Notes under the pieces: generated by a model
Databases searched by the model: none
Told to the model about the DNA's origin: nothing
Seen by the model: only the letters and a program-made list of their open reading frames with translations
Program-made: the position numbers and the translations under genes
Source: Psychroflexus torquis ATCC 700755
Lineage (GTDB): Bacteria; Bacteroidota; Bacteroidia; Flavobacteriales; Flavobacteriaceae
Assembly (NCBI RefSeq): GCF_000153485.2
Contig: NC_018721.1
Location: 310,001 to 374,000, forward strand
Direction of reading: 5' to 3'
DNA length: 64,000 nt
Part shown: positions 34,807-44,327 of the stretch, in pieces
Layout: every line of letters begins with the position of its first letter
How positions within the stretch are numbered: the first letter of the stretch is position 1

Positions 34807-35685
34807 TTAATTTGGTATCAATTGCTTTTTAAGCATCACCGCTAGATTGATCACTAATAAACACATAAAACCGATGACCAAGCCGATTAACAGTTCCGTC
34901 ACCAAGGAGGGCAAGAAAGGAATAAGATCATGAAAAGCATCTATATGGTGTGCAAAAATACCTCCGGACACCAGCAATAAAGCTATGGTACCGATCACCG
35001 TTAAACTTTTGATGACTTTGGGTAAGGCTGCTACTAAAACGCCACCGAGTTTTGCTTTAAGGCTTTTTTTACTCTTGCTATTTTCTATGAGTTTATACCC
35101 AGTATCGTCCATCCGAATTATAAGGGCAACGATGCCGTAAACGCCAACGGTTGCAATAAGAGCTATTATCGTTACTACAGGGATTTGTATGCTTAAGCCT
35201 TCCTTAGCCACTGTCCCCAGAGCAATAATGATAATTTCTACCGAGAGAATAAAGTCGGTCACAATCGCCGATTTGATGCGCTCCTTTTCCAAGGCTATGA
35301 TCTCACTTTTAGTTTTGGCGCTTTTGAGTTCTTCTTTTTTGGAATGCGGATGTGGACCTATAAAGTGATAGATTTTCTCTGCACCTTCATAAGCCAAATA
35401 CAAACCTCCCAGCAGAAGAGCTATAGTAATAGCTTCAGGCAAAAAGGCACTCAGTAAAAAAGCAATAGGTAGAATAATCACTTTATTAAGTAAAGAGCCT
35501 TTGGTAATAGACCATAAGACGGGGATCTCTCGTGAGGAGATAAAACCAGAAGCTTTTTCTGCATTGACGGCAAGATCGTCACCCAAAATTCCAGCTGTTT
35601 TTTTGGCAGCCACTTTACTCATGACCGCGACATCGTCCATAAGCGCGGCAATATCATCTAGAATGGCAAAAAATCCTGAAGCCAT
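34807..35685 (-). CDS. DUF808 (YedI-like) integral membrane protein
   Basis: 292 residues. The family opening MASGFFAILDDIAALMDDVA is followed by AKKTAGILGDDLAVNAEKA and five or six hydrophobic segments (about 78-103, 140-170, 173-193, 222-246 and 262-284). Homologues are called YedI or DUF808 and have no established activity. Monocistronic. The 266 bases upstream (35686-35951) show no other gene; an 80-codon frame there lacks any coding pattern. Confidence 0.92.
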   Translation of the reverse strand: MASGFFAILDDIAALMDDVAVMSKVAAKKTAGILGDDLAVNAEKASGFISSREIPVLWSITKGSLLNKVIILPIAFLLSAFLPEAITIALLLGGLYLAYEGAEKIYHFIGPHPHSKKEELKSAKTKSEIIALEKERIKSAIVTDFILSVEIIIIALGTVAKEGLSIQIPVVTIIALIATVGVYGIVALIIRMDDTGYKLIENSKSKKSLKAKLGGVLVAALPKVIKSLTVIGTIALLLVSGGIFAHHIDAFHDLIPFLPSLVTELLIGLVIGFMCLLVINLAVMLKKQLIPN

Positions 35686-35951
35686 ACATTGTTTTATTTT
35701 AAATTATTAGAGGTGACGAAATTAGTTTTTTAAAAAAGTTCCTAACTCTATTTTGCACAGAAAGTTAAGATTGATTTGGAGAAAATAACTAATCACCTTT
35801 TTAGCTAAAGTTAAAGCTCTTGATTGAATCAACAGAAGAGCTTCCATTCCTACCACACTCTGTGGATAAAGTCCACAGAGTGTGGTCTTGTCCATATCCA
35901 AACTAGCTAGAAACAGTACAAACTTAATCACGGTATATAAATTGGTTATAG

Positions 35952-37370
35952 ATGACGAAATCATCAGCTATGGATACCGATTTAAATAGTGCCCAAACCT
36001 CACCGAGACCTTCATTTTCAAAATTATTTTCGATAAAATCCCTCTCCTCTAGAGATGTCCTCATTTTTACAGCAACATTTATACTGCTTGTCGGTGCTTT
36101 GATGACAGTTATTCAATTGCAACCTGCCTTTGAACAACTTCACCTAGAGAGAATCAATACGTTTTGGGGAAGACTGCTTATCTATGTTTCCATTGGATTA
36201 CTTGCTTTTAAGATTGGTTTTTTGAGCTTTATCTTTTTTCTACGTCTAAAGTACCATCCAGTTGAATCTGTAACCAATGAAAAATTGCCAGTGCTTACAG
36301 TCATTGTCCCTGCTTACAACGAAGGCCAGTTGGTTTGGAAAACCCTTCACAGCTTGGCAGGCAGTCATTATCCTGAACATAAAGTTCAAATCATCTCTAT
36401 AGATGACGGGAGTCAAGACGACACCTGGGCTTGGATGCAAAAAGCTAAACGCGAACTTGGAGATCGCTTATCTATTTTTCAACAACCCAAAAACAGGGGT
36501 AAACGCCATGCCTTATACCGAGGCTTTAAATTGGGTACAGGAGATGTGTTTGTTACTGTCGATAGCGATTCTATCGTGAAAACGGATACGCTTAGAAATT
36601 TGGTTTCTCCATTTATGGTAGATTCTAAATGTGGCGCGGTAGCGGGTAATGTGCGGGTCCTTAACAATGAGAAAGCGATGATTCCTCGTATGCTAAATGT
36701 GAGTTTTGCCTTTAGTTTTGAATTTATCCGTTCAGCACAAAGTCAGCTGGGATCTGTCCTCTGTACTCCTGGAGCTTTGGCGGCGTATAGAAAAGAGGCT
36801 GTGCTTAATTGCCTTGAAGATTGGATGCACCAAACTTTTATGGGTAAAACAACCGATATTGGGGAAGATAGAGCGATGACCAATATGATTTTAAAACAAG
36901 GCATGCATGTTCGTTTCCAGAGTAATGCCGTTGTCCTGACCAATATCCCAGAGCGGTATAAAAACCTATATAAGATGTTTATCCGTTGGGAGCGAAGCAA
37001 CGTGAGAGAAAACATTAAGATGAGCAAATTCGCTTTTACAAATTATAGAGAAGAATCGAAGGTAGGACCACGAATTTTATTGCTTAACCAGTGGATCAAA
37101 GTTATTTTTGCTTACCCATTTATGATTTTGATGCTTATTTTTATAGTGCTGTATCCGGTTTTATTTATCAGTTCAACCCTAGCAAGTATTCTTGTCTTCT
37201 CTAGTATCCCTGCCTTGTTTTATGCTAAATCTTATAATGTTGGAGAGTCGCTATGGATATATTGCTACAGCTTATTTTATACTTTTAGTTTGTTTTGGAT
37301 CACCCCTTATGCGATTGCAACAGCCAGTCGACGAGGTTGGCTAACCCGAGATTTACCTAAAAAAGTTTGA
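35952..37370 (+). CDS. Membrane glycosyltransferase, family 2 (processive type)
   Basis: 472 residues. Two N-terminal membrane segments (about 36-57 and 70-95) precede a GT-A domain with TVIVPAYNEGQLVWKTL, SIDDGSQDDTW, the metal-binding VTVDSDSIV and the acceptor-site GEDRAMTN. The RWERSNVRE motif fits the (Q/R)xxRW signature of processive beta-glycosyltransferases such as hyaluronan and chitin-oligosaccharide synthases. Three or four membrane helices follow from about 380. It should polymerise and extrude a surface polysaccharide. An internal ATG six codons on is an alternative start. Confidence 0.93.
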   Translation: MTKSSAMDTDLNSAQTSPRPSFSKLFSIKSLSSRDVLIFTATFILLVGALMTVIQLQPAFEQLHLERINTFWGRLLIYVSIGLLAFKIGFLSFIFFLRLKYHPVESVTNEKLPVLTVIVPAYNEGQLVWKTLHSLAGSHYPEHKVQIISIDDGSQDDTWAWMQKAKRELGDRLSIFQQPKNRGKRHALYRGFKLGTGDVFVTVDSDSIVKTDTLRNLVSPFMVDSKCGAVAGNVRVLNNEKAMIPRMLNVSFAFSFEFIRSAQSQLGSVLCTPGALAAYRKEAVLNCLEDWMHQTFMGKTTDIGEDRAMTNMILKQGMHVRFQSNAVVLTNIPERYKNLYKMFIRWERSNVRENIKMSKFAFTNYREESKVGPRILLLNQWIKVIFAYPFMILMLIFIVLYPVLFISSTLASILVFSSIPALFYAKSYNVGESLWIYCYSLFYTFSLFWITPYAIATASRRGWLTRDLPKKV

Positions 37371-37484
37371 TTTGTAACTGCTGAATTTAATCCAGTTCGC
37401 TTATTGGTTTAAAAATAACTTATTAACTCCATCAAACTTGAATACTCCACGTGAGAAGTCAAATTTTTAACTGAAGAGGACTCA

Positions 37485-38195
37485 TTTTGTCATTCCGACA
37501 GAGAAGTTTTTTACTTCGACGAGGAATCTACTTGTCATTCCGACAGAGAAGCTGTTTTTGCTTCGACGAGAAATCTTTTTGTCATTCCGACAGAGAAGCT
37601 TTTTTTGCTTCGACGAGGAATCTTTTTGTCATTCCGACAGAGAAGCTGTTTTTGCTTCGACGAGGAATCTCCTTGTCATTCCGACACGCAAAGATTCTTC
37701 AGTCGTCAAAAACTCCTTCAGAATGACAGTAGCGTGTTGTCATTCCGACAGAGAAGTTTTTTTCTTCGACGAGGAATCTTTATGCTTTCGACAGGAAGAT
37801 TCTTCAGTCGTCAAAAGCTCCTTCAGAATGACAGCGGCATATTGTCATTCCGACAGAGAAACTGTTTTTGCTTCGACGAGGAATCTCGTTGTCATTCCGA
37901 CAGGCAAAGATTCTTCAGTCGCGAAAAAGCTCCTTCAGAATGATAGCGGCGGATTGTCATTCCGACAGAGAAGCTGTTTTGCTTCGACGAGGAATCTCGT
38001 TGTCATTCCGACAGAGAAGTTTTTTACTTCGACGAGGAATCTTTTAATTTCAACAAGGAACCTTTATGCTTTCGACAGGCAAAGATTCTTCAGTCGTCAA
38101 AAACTCCTTCAGAATGACAACGGCGTGTTGTCATTCCGACAGAGAAGCTATTTTGCTTTGACGAGGACTCTTTTTGTTTTTGATAGGCAAAGATT
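37485..38195. repeat. Tandem block of GTCATTCCGACA repeats
   Basis: Eleven copies of TGTCATTCCGACA occur, most followed by gagaagctgtttttgcttcg and acgaggaatct, about 47 bp apart. Four of the units end instead in gattcttcagtcg, then CTCCTTCAGAATGA. TGTCATTCCGA and TCAGAATGACA are inverse complements, so those units are hairpin elements. All three forward frames stay open for long runs, which produces false genes of 79-214 codons. Confidence 0.88.
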
Positions 38196-38327
38196 CTTTT
38201 GAAACCATCACAAAATAAAAACAAGAATCTAGGTACGACATAAATTTTGAAAGTCTAAATATCAGATTAATTAGTCTCGCCTCTGTAACAATCTTTTGCC
38301 TTCTTCGTCTTACTAAAAATTATCCAA

Positions 38328-39806
38328 ATGAAACACATTTTAAGTTCTGCCCTACTCCTACTGATTTTTAATGTTCAACTTTCTGCACAAAGTCTTCGAG
38401 GTCGTATTATTGAGGCTAATACTCAAAATGGAATCCCCTACGTTAATGTGCAATTGGGTAATCGCTATGGAGTCATTTCCAATGAGGAGGGGTATTTTGT
38501 TCTACAACGTAAATCAACAGATGAAAACACAGCCATATTATTTTCATCAATGGGTTTTGAAACTCTTGAAATTCTATTAAGCGATTTTAAGAATAACCAA
38601 ATCATACTACTGAAACCAGCTACTTATGAGCTGGATGAAGTTTTTCTATCTGATAAAAAACTAACTGCGGAAGAAATCCTAGAAAAGTTTAAAGCTGGAA
38701 TTAAAGAGAATCATGTTCTCAATGCCGCTCAGATTCAAATCTTCACCCGTCTTAATGATGATTATAAAGCTGAAACTTTTGGAATAGATGTAAAGAAGGC
38801 TTCCTTTATGAGCAAAGCGGAACGAAGGGAGATAAATGAAAATATGAAAAGAATTGGAAAAAAAATTACAGGAAATTCGTCTATATCTTATCAGGAACGG
38901 CTTTCGGACGTCTTTATATTTGAAGATACCCTTATGACTAAACATCAAAAAGCACTAAAACTGATCAATAGAGATAAAACCTTTGATGCGGATGATATCC
39001 AAGAGCAGGTTTTTTTCGAATTGCTGAAAACTTTAAAATCTCCTCACTCCTTCAAAGTTAGAACCGGAATTATCCCCATAGATAAAGACGTTTCGTTGAA
39101 TGAGATGATAGAAAGTTTAGAAAATAGTCAAGAGAAAGTCCCAGATACCTTGTATAACAAATACAATTGGCAAGGTGAGAGCTATAAAAAATTCGCCACC
39201 AAATTTACCAACGATTTTTTTACTAGCCCTAAATATTATACCTACGAGCTTAAAGGAGTTACCACCGTTTATGGTGAACCTTGTTATCATATTCAATTTA
39301 CTCCAGATCGAAGAAAAGCAAAATATATAGGAGACCTTTACATACATACTCGTGATTTTGGCATGGTGAGTTATAAATACGAACTAGAAGAAGGCAGGAA
39401 AGCCATGAACCTCAATTTAAAATTTGTCTTAGGCATCAAGGTCAACGCCTATACTGATAGTGGATTTTATGTGTTTTCTAAAACTGATGAAGACAGTTAT
39501 TATCCTAAATACATCAAACAAATTGATGGTAATTACGCATACATTAATCGAAGTCTAGCTTTTAAAGAAAACAACCCTAAAAGAAGTGAACGCAAAAAGC
39601 TGAATTTTGAATTTGAGCTAGAATATAATACGATAGAGACCATCGAATACGTCGGGGTCCAGTATCAAAGCATTTCTCCAGAATCAGCCTCCACACTTAA
39701 GCTTGAGGATTACATTCTTATCGATGAAGTAGACCAATACGATCTCGATTATTGGAAAGATTATAATATTATAGAAGCTACAGAAGCAATTAAGACTTAC
39801 GACTAG
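38328..39806 (+). CDS. Exported protein with carboxypeptidase-regulatory-like domain
   Basis: 492 residues. The signal peptide ends NVQLSAQ. Residues 22-95 (LRGRIIEANTQNGIPYVNV, YGVISNEEGYFVLQ, LSSMGFETLEI) form the CarboxypepD_reg-like/SusC-plug type beta-sandwich. The remaining ~390 residues are the large beta-rich domain that often follows it in Bacteroidetes outer-membrane-associated proteins (GVTTVYGEPCYHIQF, KYIGDLYIHTRDFGMV). Role unknown; probably periplasmic or outer-membrane linked. It stands alone. Confidence 0.9.
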   Translation: MKHILSSALLLLIFNVQLSAQSLRGRIIEANTQNGIPYVNVQLGNRYGVISNEEGYFVLQRKSTDENTAILFSSMGFETLEILLSDFKNNQIILLKPATYELDEVFLSDKKLTAEEILEKFKAGIKENHVLNAAQIQIFTRLNDDYKAETFGIDVKKASFMSKAERREINENMKRIGKKITGNSSISYQERLSDVFIFEDTLMTKHQKALKLINRDKTFDADDIQEQVFFELLKTLKSPHSFKVRTGIIPIDKDVSLNEMIESLENSQEKVPDTLYNKYNWQGESYKKFATKFTNDFFTSPKYYTYELKGVTTVYGEPCYHIQFTPDRRKAKYIGDLYIHTRDFGMVSYKYELEEGRKAMNLNLKFVLGIKVNAYTDSGFYVFSKTDEDSYYPKYIKQIDGNYAYINRSLAFKENNPKRSERKKLNFEFELEYNTIETIEYVGVQYQSISPESASTLKLEDYILIDEVDQYDLDYWKDYNIIEATEAIKTYD

Positions 39807-39934
39807 TCTGTTTTTGGAGTTTTATTAAACCTTAAGGCACACCAAAAAGTGCTCTAAAGGAATAAGAGAACTATAAATAACCATCGTAAAAAGACATGTT
39901 TTAAAACGTTTATCTTTAATCGTAAAACAATACT

Positions 39935-40330
39935 ATGAAGTCTATTATAATAAGTTTAAGCATATTAATTAGTTTCCAATGTTTTTCACAAACTCCTCGA
40001 GAAGTTGTACAACTTCAGTTGGACGCCTATAACAAAGGAGATATAGAAGCTTTTTTAGAAGTGTTTGCAGAAGACGCTGAAGCCTATAATTACGGTGATA
40101 CTGAACCTTTTATTAAAGGGAAAGCCAATTTTAAAACGACTTACAGAAAATTATTTCAATCGTCTCCAAACCTTCATAGCCTAGTAACGTCTCGACAAGC
40201 TCTAGGTCAAACCGTCATCGATTACGAATATATCACCGGACGATCCAATAGTGAAAAGCCTGTTTTAATAATAGCTATTTACAAAATAGAGAATCATAAA
40301 ATTATAAGATGTGATTTTATAAGAGAGTAA
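39935..40330 (+). CDS. Secreted NTF2-like (SnoaL) protein
   Basis: 131 residues. A signal peptide ends FQCFSQ. The mature part (VVQLQLDAYNKGDIEAFLEV, then ITGRSNSEKPVLIIAIYKIE) has the cone-shaped NTF2/SnoaL fold pattern: paired N-terminal helices, then strands. Such proteins bind or process small ligands, but no catalytic residue can be assigned. Monocistronic. Confidence 0.85.
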   Translation: MKSIIISLSILISFQCFSQTPREVVQLQLDAYNKGDIEAFLEVFAEDAEAYNYGDTEPFIKGKANFKTTYRKLFQSSPNLHSLVTSRQALGQTVIDYEYITGRSNSEKPVLIIAIYKIENHKIIRCDFIRE

Positions 40331-40548
40331 ATGTTTATTTTTTGTGTGGAATCTTCAACATCCTGTAGAAGATTAAATCACATTTAATTTAAATAGACCT
40401 CAAAATTAAGCGGCTTCTAGACATTCAATATAGCTTACCATTAACGTATTACTAACAAAAGTAAAGCATTCCTCTTAAATTTCACGTAAAGATAGTAGGA
40501 ACAAATAGAATTGGAATTAATTTTGCAGATACAAACAAAAATAAGAAC

Positions 40549-40857
40549 ATGGAAGAGACAATTGAAATAATTTATGGATCAGCGAACTTTACTAGTGCAG
40601 GCACTTCTCAATTGTCTGTAAAGACATCTTCGGGAATAGAACACGCTTCGGTAGAAAACTTATCAGAATTAGACTCTGATTATGACCACTCAGATCTTGG
40701 TAGACTTTTTAAAGAAAGCCCTGAAAATTTTGCGAATATTCAAAAAGTGATATTTCGCGATCAATTCTTTTTCAGTTGTTGTTTCAGCTCTGGAGATGTT
40801 ATGAATAAGCTAAAATTTGATGCTGAAGGAACTTTAATGGATAATAATGACTTCTAG
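40549..40857 (+). CDS. Small protein of unknown function
   Basis: 102 residues, acidic, without signal peptide: IEIIYGSANFTSAGTSQLSV, then DYDHSDLGRLFKES and FRDQFFFSCCFSSGDVMNKL. I do not recognise the family. Good coding composition, an ATG after an A-rich stretch (aaaataagaacatg) and an adequate gap from the neighbour support a real gene. Confidence 0.6.
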   Translation: MEETIEIIYGSANFTSAGTSQLSVKTSSGIEHASVENLSELDSDYDHSDLGRLFKESPENFANIQKVIFRDQFFFSCCFSSGDVMNKLKFDAEGTLMDNNDF

Positions 40858-40929
40858 ATCTAGGAGTCAAATATATCTTCAATATGAATTTCATCATTTA
40901 ATTCTACACAGGTTACTATTAATTACCAT

Positions 40930-41038
40930 GAACAACAAATTAAAGCAAATTAAGTCTTTTGCAGTCATATTATTTTTCACGGTTACAACTCAAGCACAAG
41001 CCAATACAAACAACTTAATTTTAGAGGTTTCTGTTTAA
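40930..41038 (+). pseudogene. Truncated 5' end of an exported-protein gene
   Basis: 36 codons: MNNKLKQIKSFAVILFF and TVTTQAQANTNNLILEVSV, then a stop. It is a clean signal peptide followed by the first strand of a mature protein, as in DUF2141-type small exported proteins. The rest of the gene is missing; a convergent gene lies next to it. Confidence 0.45.
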
Positions 41039-41042
41039 AAGT

Positions 41043-41339
41043 TCAAAGTTTAAAGCCCAAAGACTTTAAGCTTTTAAGGAATTGATAGGGTTTCCAATAC
41101 CAAAATGTTATAAATTCTGGGTAGCTTGAGACTTTATGACTGATTTTAATGCCTTCAGCTAAAATTGGTAACCAAGTCATTGATTTAATGTCATGAATAT
41201 CCTCCTTTGGGAATATATATTTATTTTGAAAGATCGTCTTAAGAATAAGTTCAGACTCCGTAGTAGTTAAAATAACCAATGGCCAAGTGTAATTTACACC
41301 TCCGAGTCTAGCACCTCCTATAAATTTGATTTTTCTCAT
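41043..41339 (-). CDS. Small hypothetical protein, second gene of a split operon
   Basis: 98 residues from the ATG at 41339 (a longer frame from 41369 starts inside the preceding gene). MRKIKFIGGARLGGVNYTWP, then ILTTTESELILKTIFQ and FPKEDIHDIKSMTWLP suggest a PH/GRAM-like beta fold. It follows the reconstructed gene 42925-41344 by four bases, so the two formed an operon before the IS630 insertion. It may now lack its promoter. Confidence 0.65.
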   Translation of the reverse strand: MRKIKFIGGARLGGVNYTWPLVILTTTESELILKTIFQNKYIFPKEDIHDIKSMTWLPILAEGIKISHKVSSYPEFITFWYWKPYQFLKSLKSLGFKL

Positions 41340-41343
41340 AGTA

Positions 41344-41490
41344 TTATTTTTCTTTAAATAGTGCGTCATACAAATCCGAAAAAGTGAGATCTAACGGATC
41401 CTTTTCGTTTGGATCAGGAAGCCTAAAAATTAGAGTATCTTGTGTCTTAACTAATTTTATAATCCAAGAATTACTGTCTTTTATCAGTAG
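41344..41490 (-). pseudogene. 3' part of a gene split by IS630
   Basis: 48 codons: LLIKDSNSWIIKLVKTQDTL and IFRLPDPNEKDPLDLTFSDL to ALFKEK and stop. They have no start of their own. Removing the IS and one TA restores the frame with 42614-42925. Confidence 0.85.
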
Positions 41491-41493
41491 GTA

Positions 41494-42611
41494 TTAACTT
41501 CGAATCAATAGTTCTTTATTTATAGTTAAATATTTCGTATATTTATAGATGGAAAAAATAGACTTAAGGAGTGTTTCTGATCAGGAAAGAGGTATAATTC
41601 GAAGGGATGCTGTAAAAATGATAAAACGTGGAGATAAAAAAAAAGACATAGCTCTGTTTTACGGTGTTCATGTAAATACTGTTAGAGATTGGTGGAAGCT
41701 TTACAATAAAGAAGGTCATAAATCTTTGTCATATCAAAAACGAGGAGTCAAATCAGAAGATCGAAAACTACTCAATAAAGATCAAGAAGCTGCAATCCAA
41801 AAAATGATTATTGATGTAATGCCCGATCAACTAAAGTTAGATTATGCTTTGTGGACTACAAGGGCAGTAAGGGATTTGATAGCAAGAGAGTTTAGTATTA
41901 CAATCGGAAGAAGAGCTGTCGGTAATTATCTCAACGCTTGGGGATTCACGCCTCAAAAGCCAAAAAAGAGAGCTTATGAACAATGTTCCAAAAAAGTTCA
42001 AAAATGGTTAGACGAAGAATACCCAGCAATAAAAGGGAAGGCAAAACAAGAGAAGGCAACTATCCATTGGGGGGATGAAACGGGTGTAAAAAACAATAAT
42101 CATCATGGACGTTCCTATGCTCCAAAAGGAAAAACTCCTGTTAAAAAACATATGTCGAAGCGGTTTTCAATCAACATGATTTCTACAGTTACAAATCAGG
42201 GTTTAATTCAGTTTATGATATATAAAGAAAATATGAACTCAGATGTATTTATTCAATTTTTAGAACAGCTCATCAAATCGCAAGAAACCAAAGTATTCTT
42301 AATCCTTGATAATTTACGAGTCCATCATAGTAAAGTTGTAAAGAAATGGGCGGAAGAAAATGGCGAAACCATAGAACTATTTTACCTGCCATCATACTCA
42401 CCTGAGCGAAACCCAGATGAATATCTGAATTGCGATTTAAAGTATGGACTCTCGGATAAACCGGCACCAAAAACACAAGAAAAAATGAAAGAAAATTTAG
42501 AGAATCATATGAAAATGCTTCAAAATGATAGCGAAAGGGTAGCAAAATATTTTAAACATGAGAGCATCAAATATGCTGCCTAAAATTAAAGATCTTTAAG
42601 TGCGAGGTTAA
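41494..42611 (+). mobile_element. IS630-family insertion sequence
   Basis: About 1118 bp between two TA dinucleotides (41492-41493 and 42612-42613), the IS630 target signature. Ends are inverted: TTAACTTCGAA at the left and the complement of TTAACCTCGCA at the right. It holds one intact transposase. Confidence 0.88.
41549..42583 (+). CDS. IS630-family transposase
   Basis: 344 residues. The N-terminal paired helix-turn-helix (AVKMIKRGDKKKDIALFYGV, then HVNTVRDWWKLYNKEGHKSL) binds the ends. The DDE domain has IHWGDETGV (first Asp), FLILDNLRVHHSK (second Asp) and YSPERNPDEYLN (Glu), the tc1/mariner-like triad. It appears complete and could be active. Confidence 0.95.
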   Translation: MEKIDLRSVSDQERGIIRRDAVKMIKRGDKKKDIALFYGVHVNTVRDWWKLYNKEGHKSLSYQKRGVKSEDRKLLNKDQEAAIQKMIIDVMPDQLKLDYALWTTRAVRDLIAREFSITIGRRAVGNYLNAWGFTPQKPKKRAYEQCSKKVQKWLDEEYPAIKGKAKQEKATIHWGDETGVKNNNHHGRSYAPKGKTPVKKHMSKRFSINMISTVTNQGLIQFMIYKENMNSDVFIQFLEQLIKSQETKVFLILDNLRVHHSKVVKKWAEENGETIELFYLPSYSPERNPDEYLNCDLKYGLSDKPAPKTQEKMKENLENHMKMLQNDSERVAKYFKHESIKYAA

Positions 42612-42613
42612 TA

Positions 42614-42925
42614 TGGAGCATTGATGTCTGCTATATTGAGTTTGAACTTTGAAGCTTGTTGATAAGAGAAACTATCATCTTTTACACCCTCTTCAAGCTT
42701 AGTATAAGAAGGAAGCATCAAACTATCATTTAAAATAACTATACTTCTATCTACATATGCTTTATCAACATGAATATCAACCTCTGAAGATTTAATAATC
42801 ATCGATATGCGGTCATACTTTTTTGAATCCTTATAATTAGTATAAACAATAACTATAAGCATAATAGGTATAATAGTAATTAAATAATATTTTCTCCAGC
42901 CTTTTATTTTCTTAAATCCTGTCAT
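42614..42925 (-). pseudogene. 5' part of a small membrane-anchored protein gene split by IS630
   Basis: 104 native codons. MTGFKKIKGWRKYY precedes one membrane helix (LITIIPIMLIVIVYT), then a soluble segment to FKLNIADINAP. Joined to 41344-41490 it gives 153 residues. Family not recognised. A GTCATG-type start at 42925 is the only sensible one. Confidence 0.8.
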
Positions 42926-42943
42926 GATAATATTTACTTAATT

Positions 42944-43660
42944 TTAAAAATTCACAGATTTTATAGGCTTGTGTTTACCACTCCGGAAATATCTTCCATC
43001 TTTTGTAGCTCTTATTCCACCTGAAAGACCACCTAACAATCCCCCTGCAACTGCACCCAAAGCTCCACCAATAAACCATCTCCAAAATTAGAACCATTTA
43101 CCAGGCCATTACCCGCAGCACCAACAAAACCACCTGCAAAACCACTCATCGCGCCTATACCTGCTCCTGCACCAAATCCACTTAAGGCTCCAGAGCCAAA
43201 AGCCACCTACACCAGCGCCAACACCAGCGCCAACACCACCAGCAATACCCCCTACTACAGCTCCTAAAAGTATATCTCCAAAATTACCTCCTTGAATGGC
43301 AGAAGACATCCCTCCAATAAATGCTCCTGCGGCAATTGCGAACCAGAACAACTCACCACTAGGATCACTGTACATTAAAGGATTGTTATACACATACCCA
43401 TATCTATTAAAATTTTGAGTATTGTAGGGGTCTTGTATGTGATTATCTGGAGCAATAAATCTTCTTAAGATAGGATCGTAGAGACGACCATTCATATTCT
43501 TACCTCCCTTTATAAGTGCAATCCTAACATATTTTGTACAATAACCAGAAGATTTATTTAGTGCATTTTTATTTAAGGCAGCAACTGAATCATCAATATT
43601 TAAACCAGGTCTAGAAAACCTTATTGATTGATTGGTTGGATGTTATATTTTCAGTGAAAG
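42944..43660 (-). pseudogene. RHS-repeat core fragment fused to an amidase-like toxin piece
   Basis: From 43495 the frame reads MNGRLYDPILRRFIAPDNHI then NRYGYVYNNPLMYSDPSGE, the RHS-associated core where the variable toxin begins, followed by a glycine-rich stretch. One frameshift near 43195 and another near 43075 break it; corrected, it ends GRYFRSGKHKPIKSVNF. Upstream, in frame and without a stop, lies RFSRPGLNIDDSVAALNK and SSGYCTKYVRIALIKGGK, which resembles the active-site helix of peptidoglycan-amidase effectors (Cys in GYCxxYVR). The normal several-kilobase RHS repeat region is absent. Confidence 0.75.
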
Positions 43661-43815
43661 AACTCAATTTAATCTAATTGATATTAGTTGTTTCTAAATT
43701 TACATTATTATTTATAGCAACCATACCATTTGACTTTAAAACGTTAACAATCAATATAATGCTATGGAGACTATTTAATTACTTGTTTCAATTCATAAAT
43801 ATCTTTTTTGTTTTT

Positions 43816-44316
43816 TTAAAATAAATCTATACTTGCTTTTGAATGATGAATTGTAAAACTTGGGAGAAAATTATCAAACACAATAAGGAGGTGATCGTCT
43901 GTAATGGATTGAAATAAGAAAACATCATTTGTTTCTATTTTTCCATTAAATAATTTTTTATTAAAAGTAATTAATTCTTTTTTATCATCACCTGATATTA
44001 TTCTTCCAAAAACCATAATTTTATTAATAGGCCCACAATTAATGGGAATAGATTCTTTATAATCTACATGATTTTTTAAAATATCATAGTCGTAAATCAC
44101 ATTCCCGCTTTCTAAATCGTAGAACCCTATTTTATAGTCGCATACCATAGCTACATTTTTCAAAATACAGTCCTTTAATTTGAAATTAAAAGCCATCTTT
44201 AAAGAATTCATGTCTCCTTTTATATTAACTTTAATGCCTGGAGATGATACTTCTATTATACAAGATCCAAGAACTAACTTTAAAATTTCTATTGTATTTT
44301 TATTTAAACTAATCAT
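43816..44316 (-). CDS. Hypothetical protein, possible immunity protein
   Basis: 166 residues, no signal peptide, beta-rich: ILKLVLGSCIIEVSSPGI, then FKLKDCILKNVAMVCDYKIG and DVFLFQSITDDHLLIVFDNF. I do not recognise it. It lies just after a toxin-type open frame (11 bases) in an RHS graveyard, the usual position of a cognate immunity gene. That role is inference. Confidence 0.6.
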   Translation of the reverse strand: MISLNKNTIEILKLVLGSCIIEVSSPGIKVNIKGDMNSLKMAFNFKLKDCILKNVAMVCDYKIGFYDLESGNVIYDYDILKNHVDYKESIPINCGPINKIMVFGRIISGDDKKELITFNKKLFNGKIETNDVFLFQSITDDHLLIVFDNFLPSFTIHHSKASIDLF

Positions 44317-44327
44317 TTGTATTTAAT

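Noticed and set aside
35722..35964. 80-codon minus-strand frame between DUF808 and the glycosyltransferase
   Set aside because: No signal peptide, domain or ribosome-binding signal, and it overlaps the glycosyltransferase start; treated as non-coding.
37487..38202. Forward frames of 79, 112 and 214 codons
   Set aside because: All three phases of the GTCATTCCGACA tandem block remain open because the unit lacks stops; there is no start signal and the peptides are repeat artefacts.
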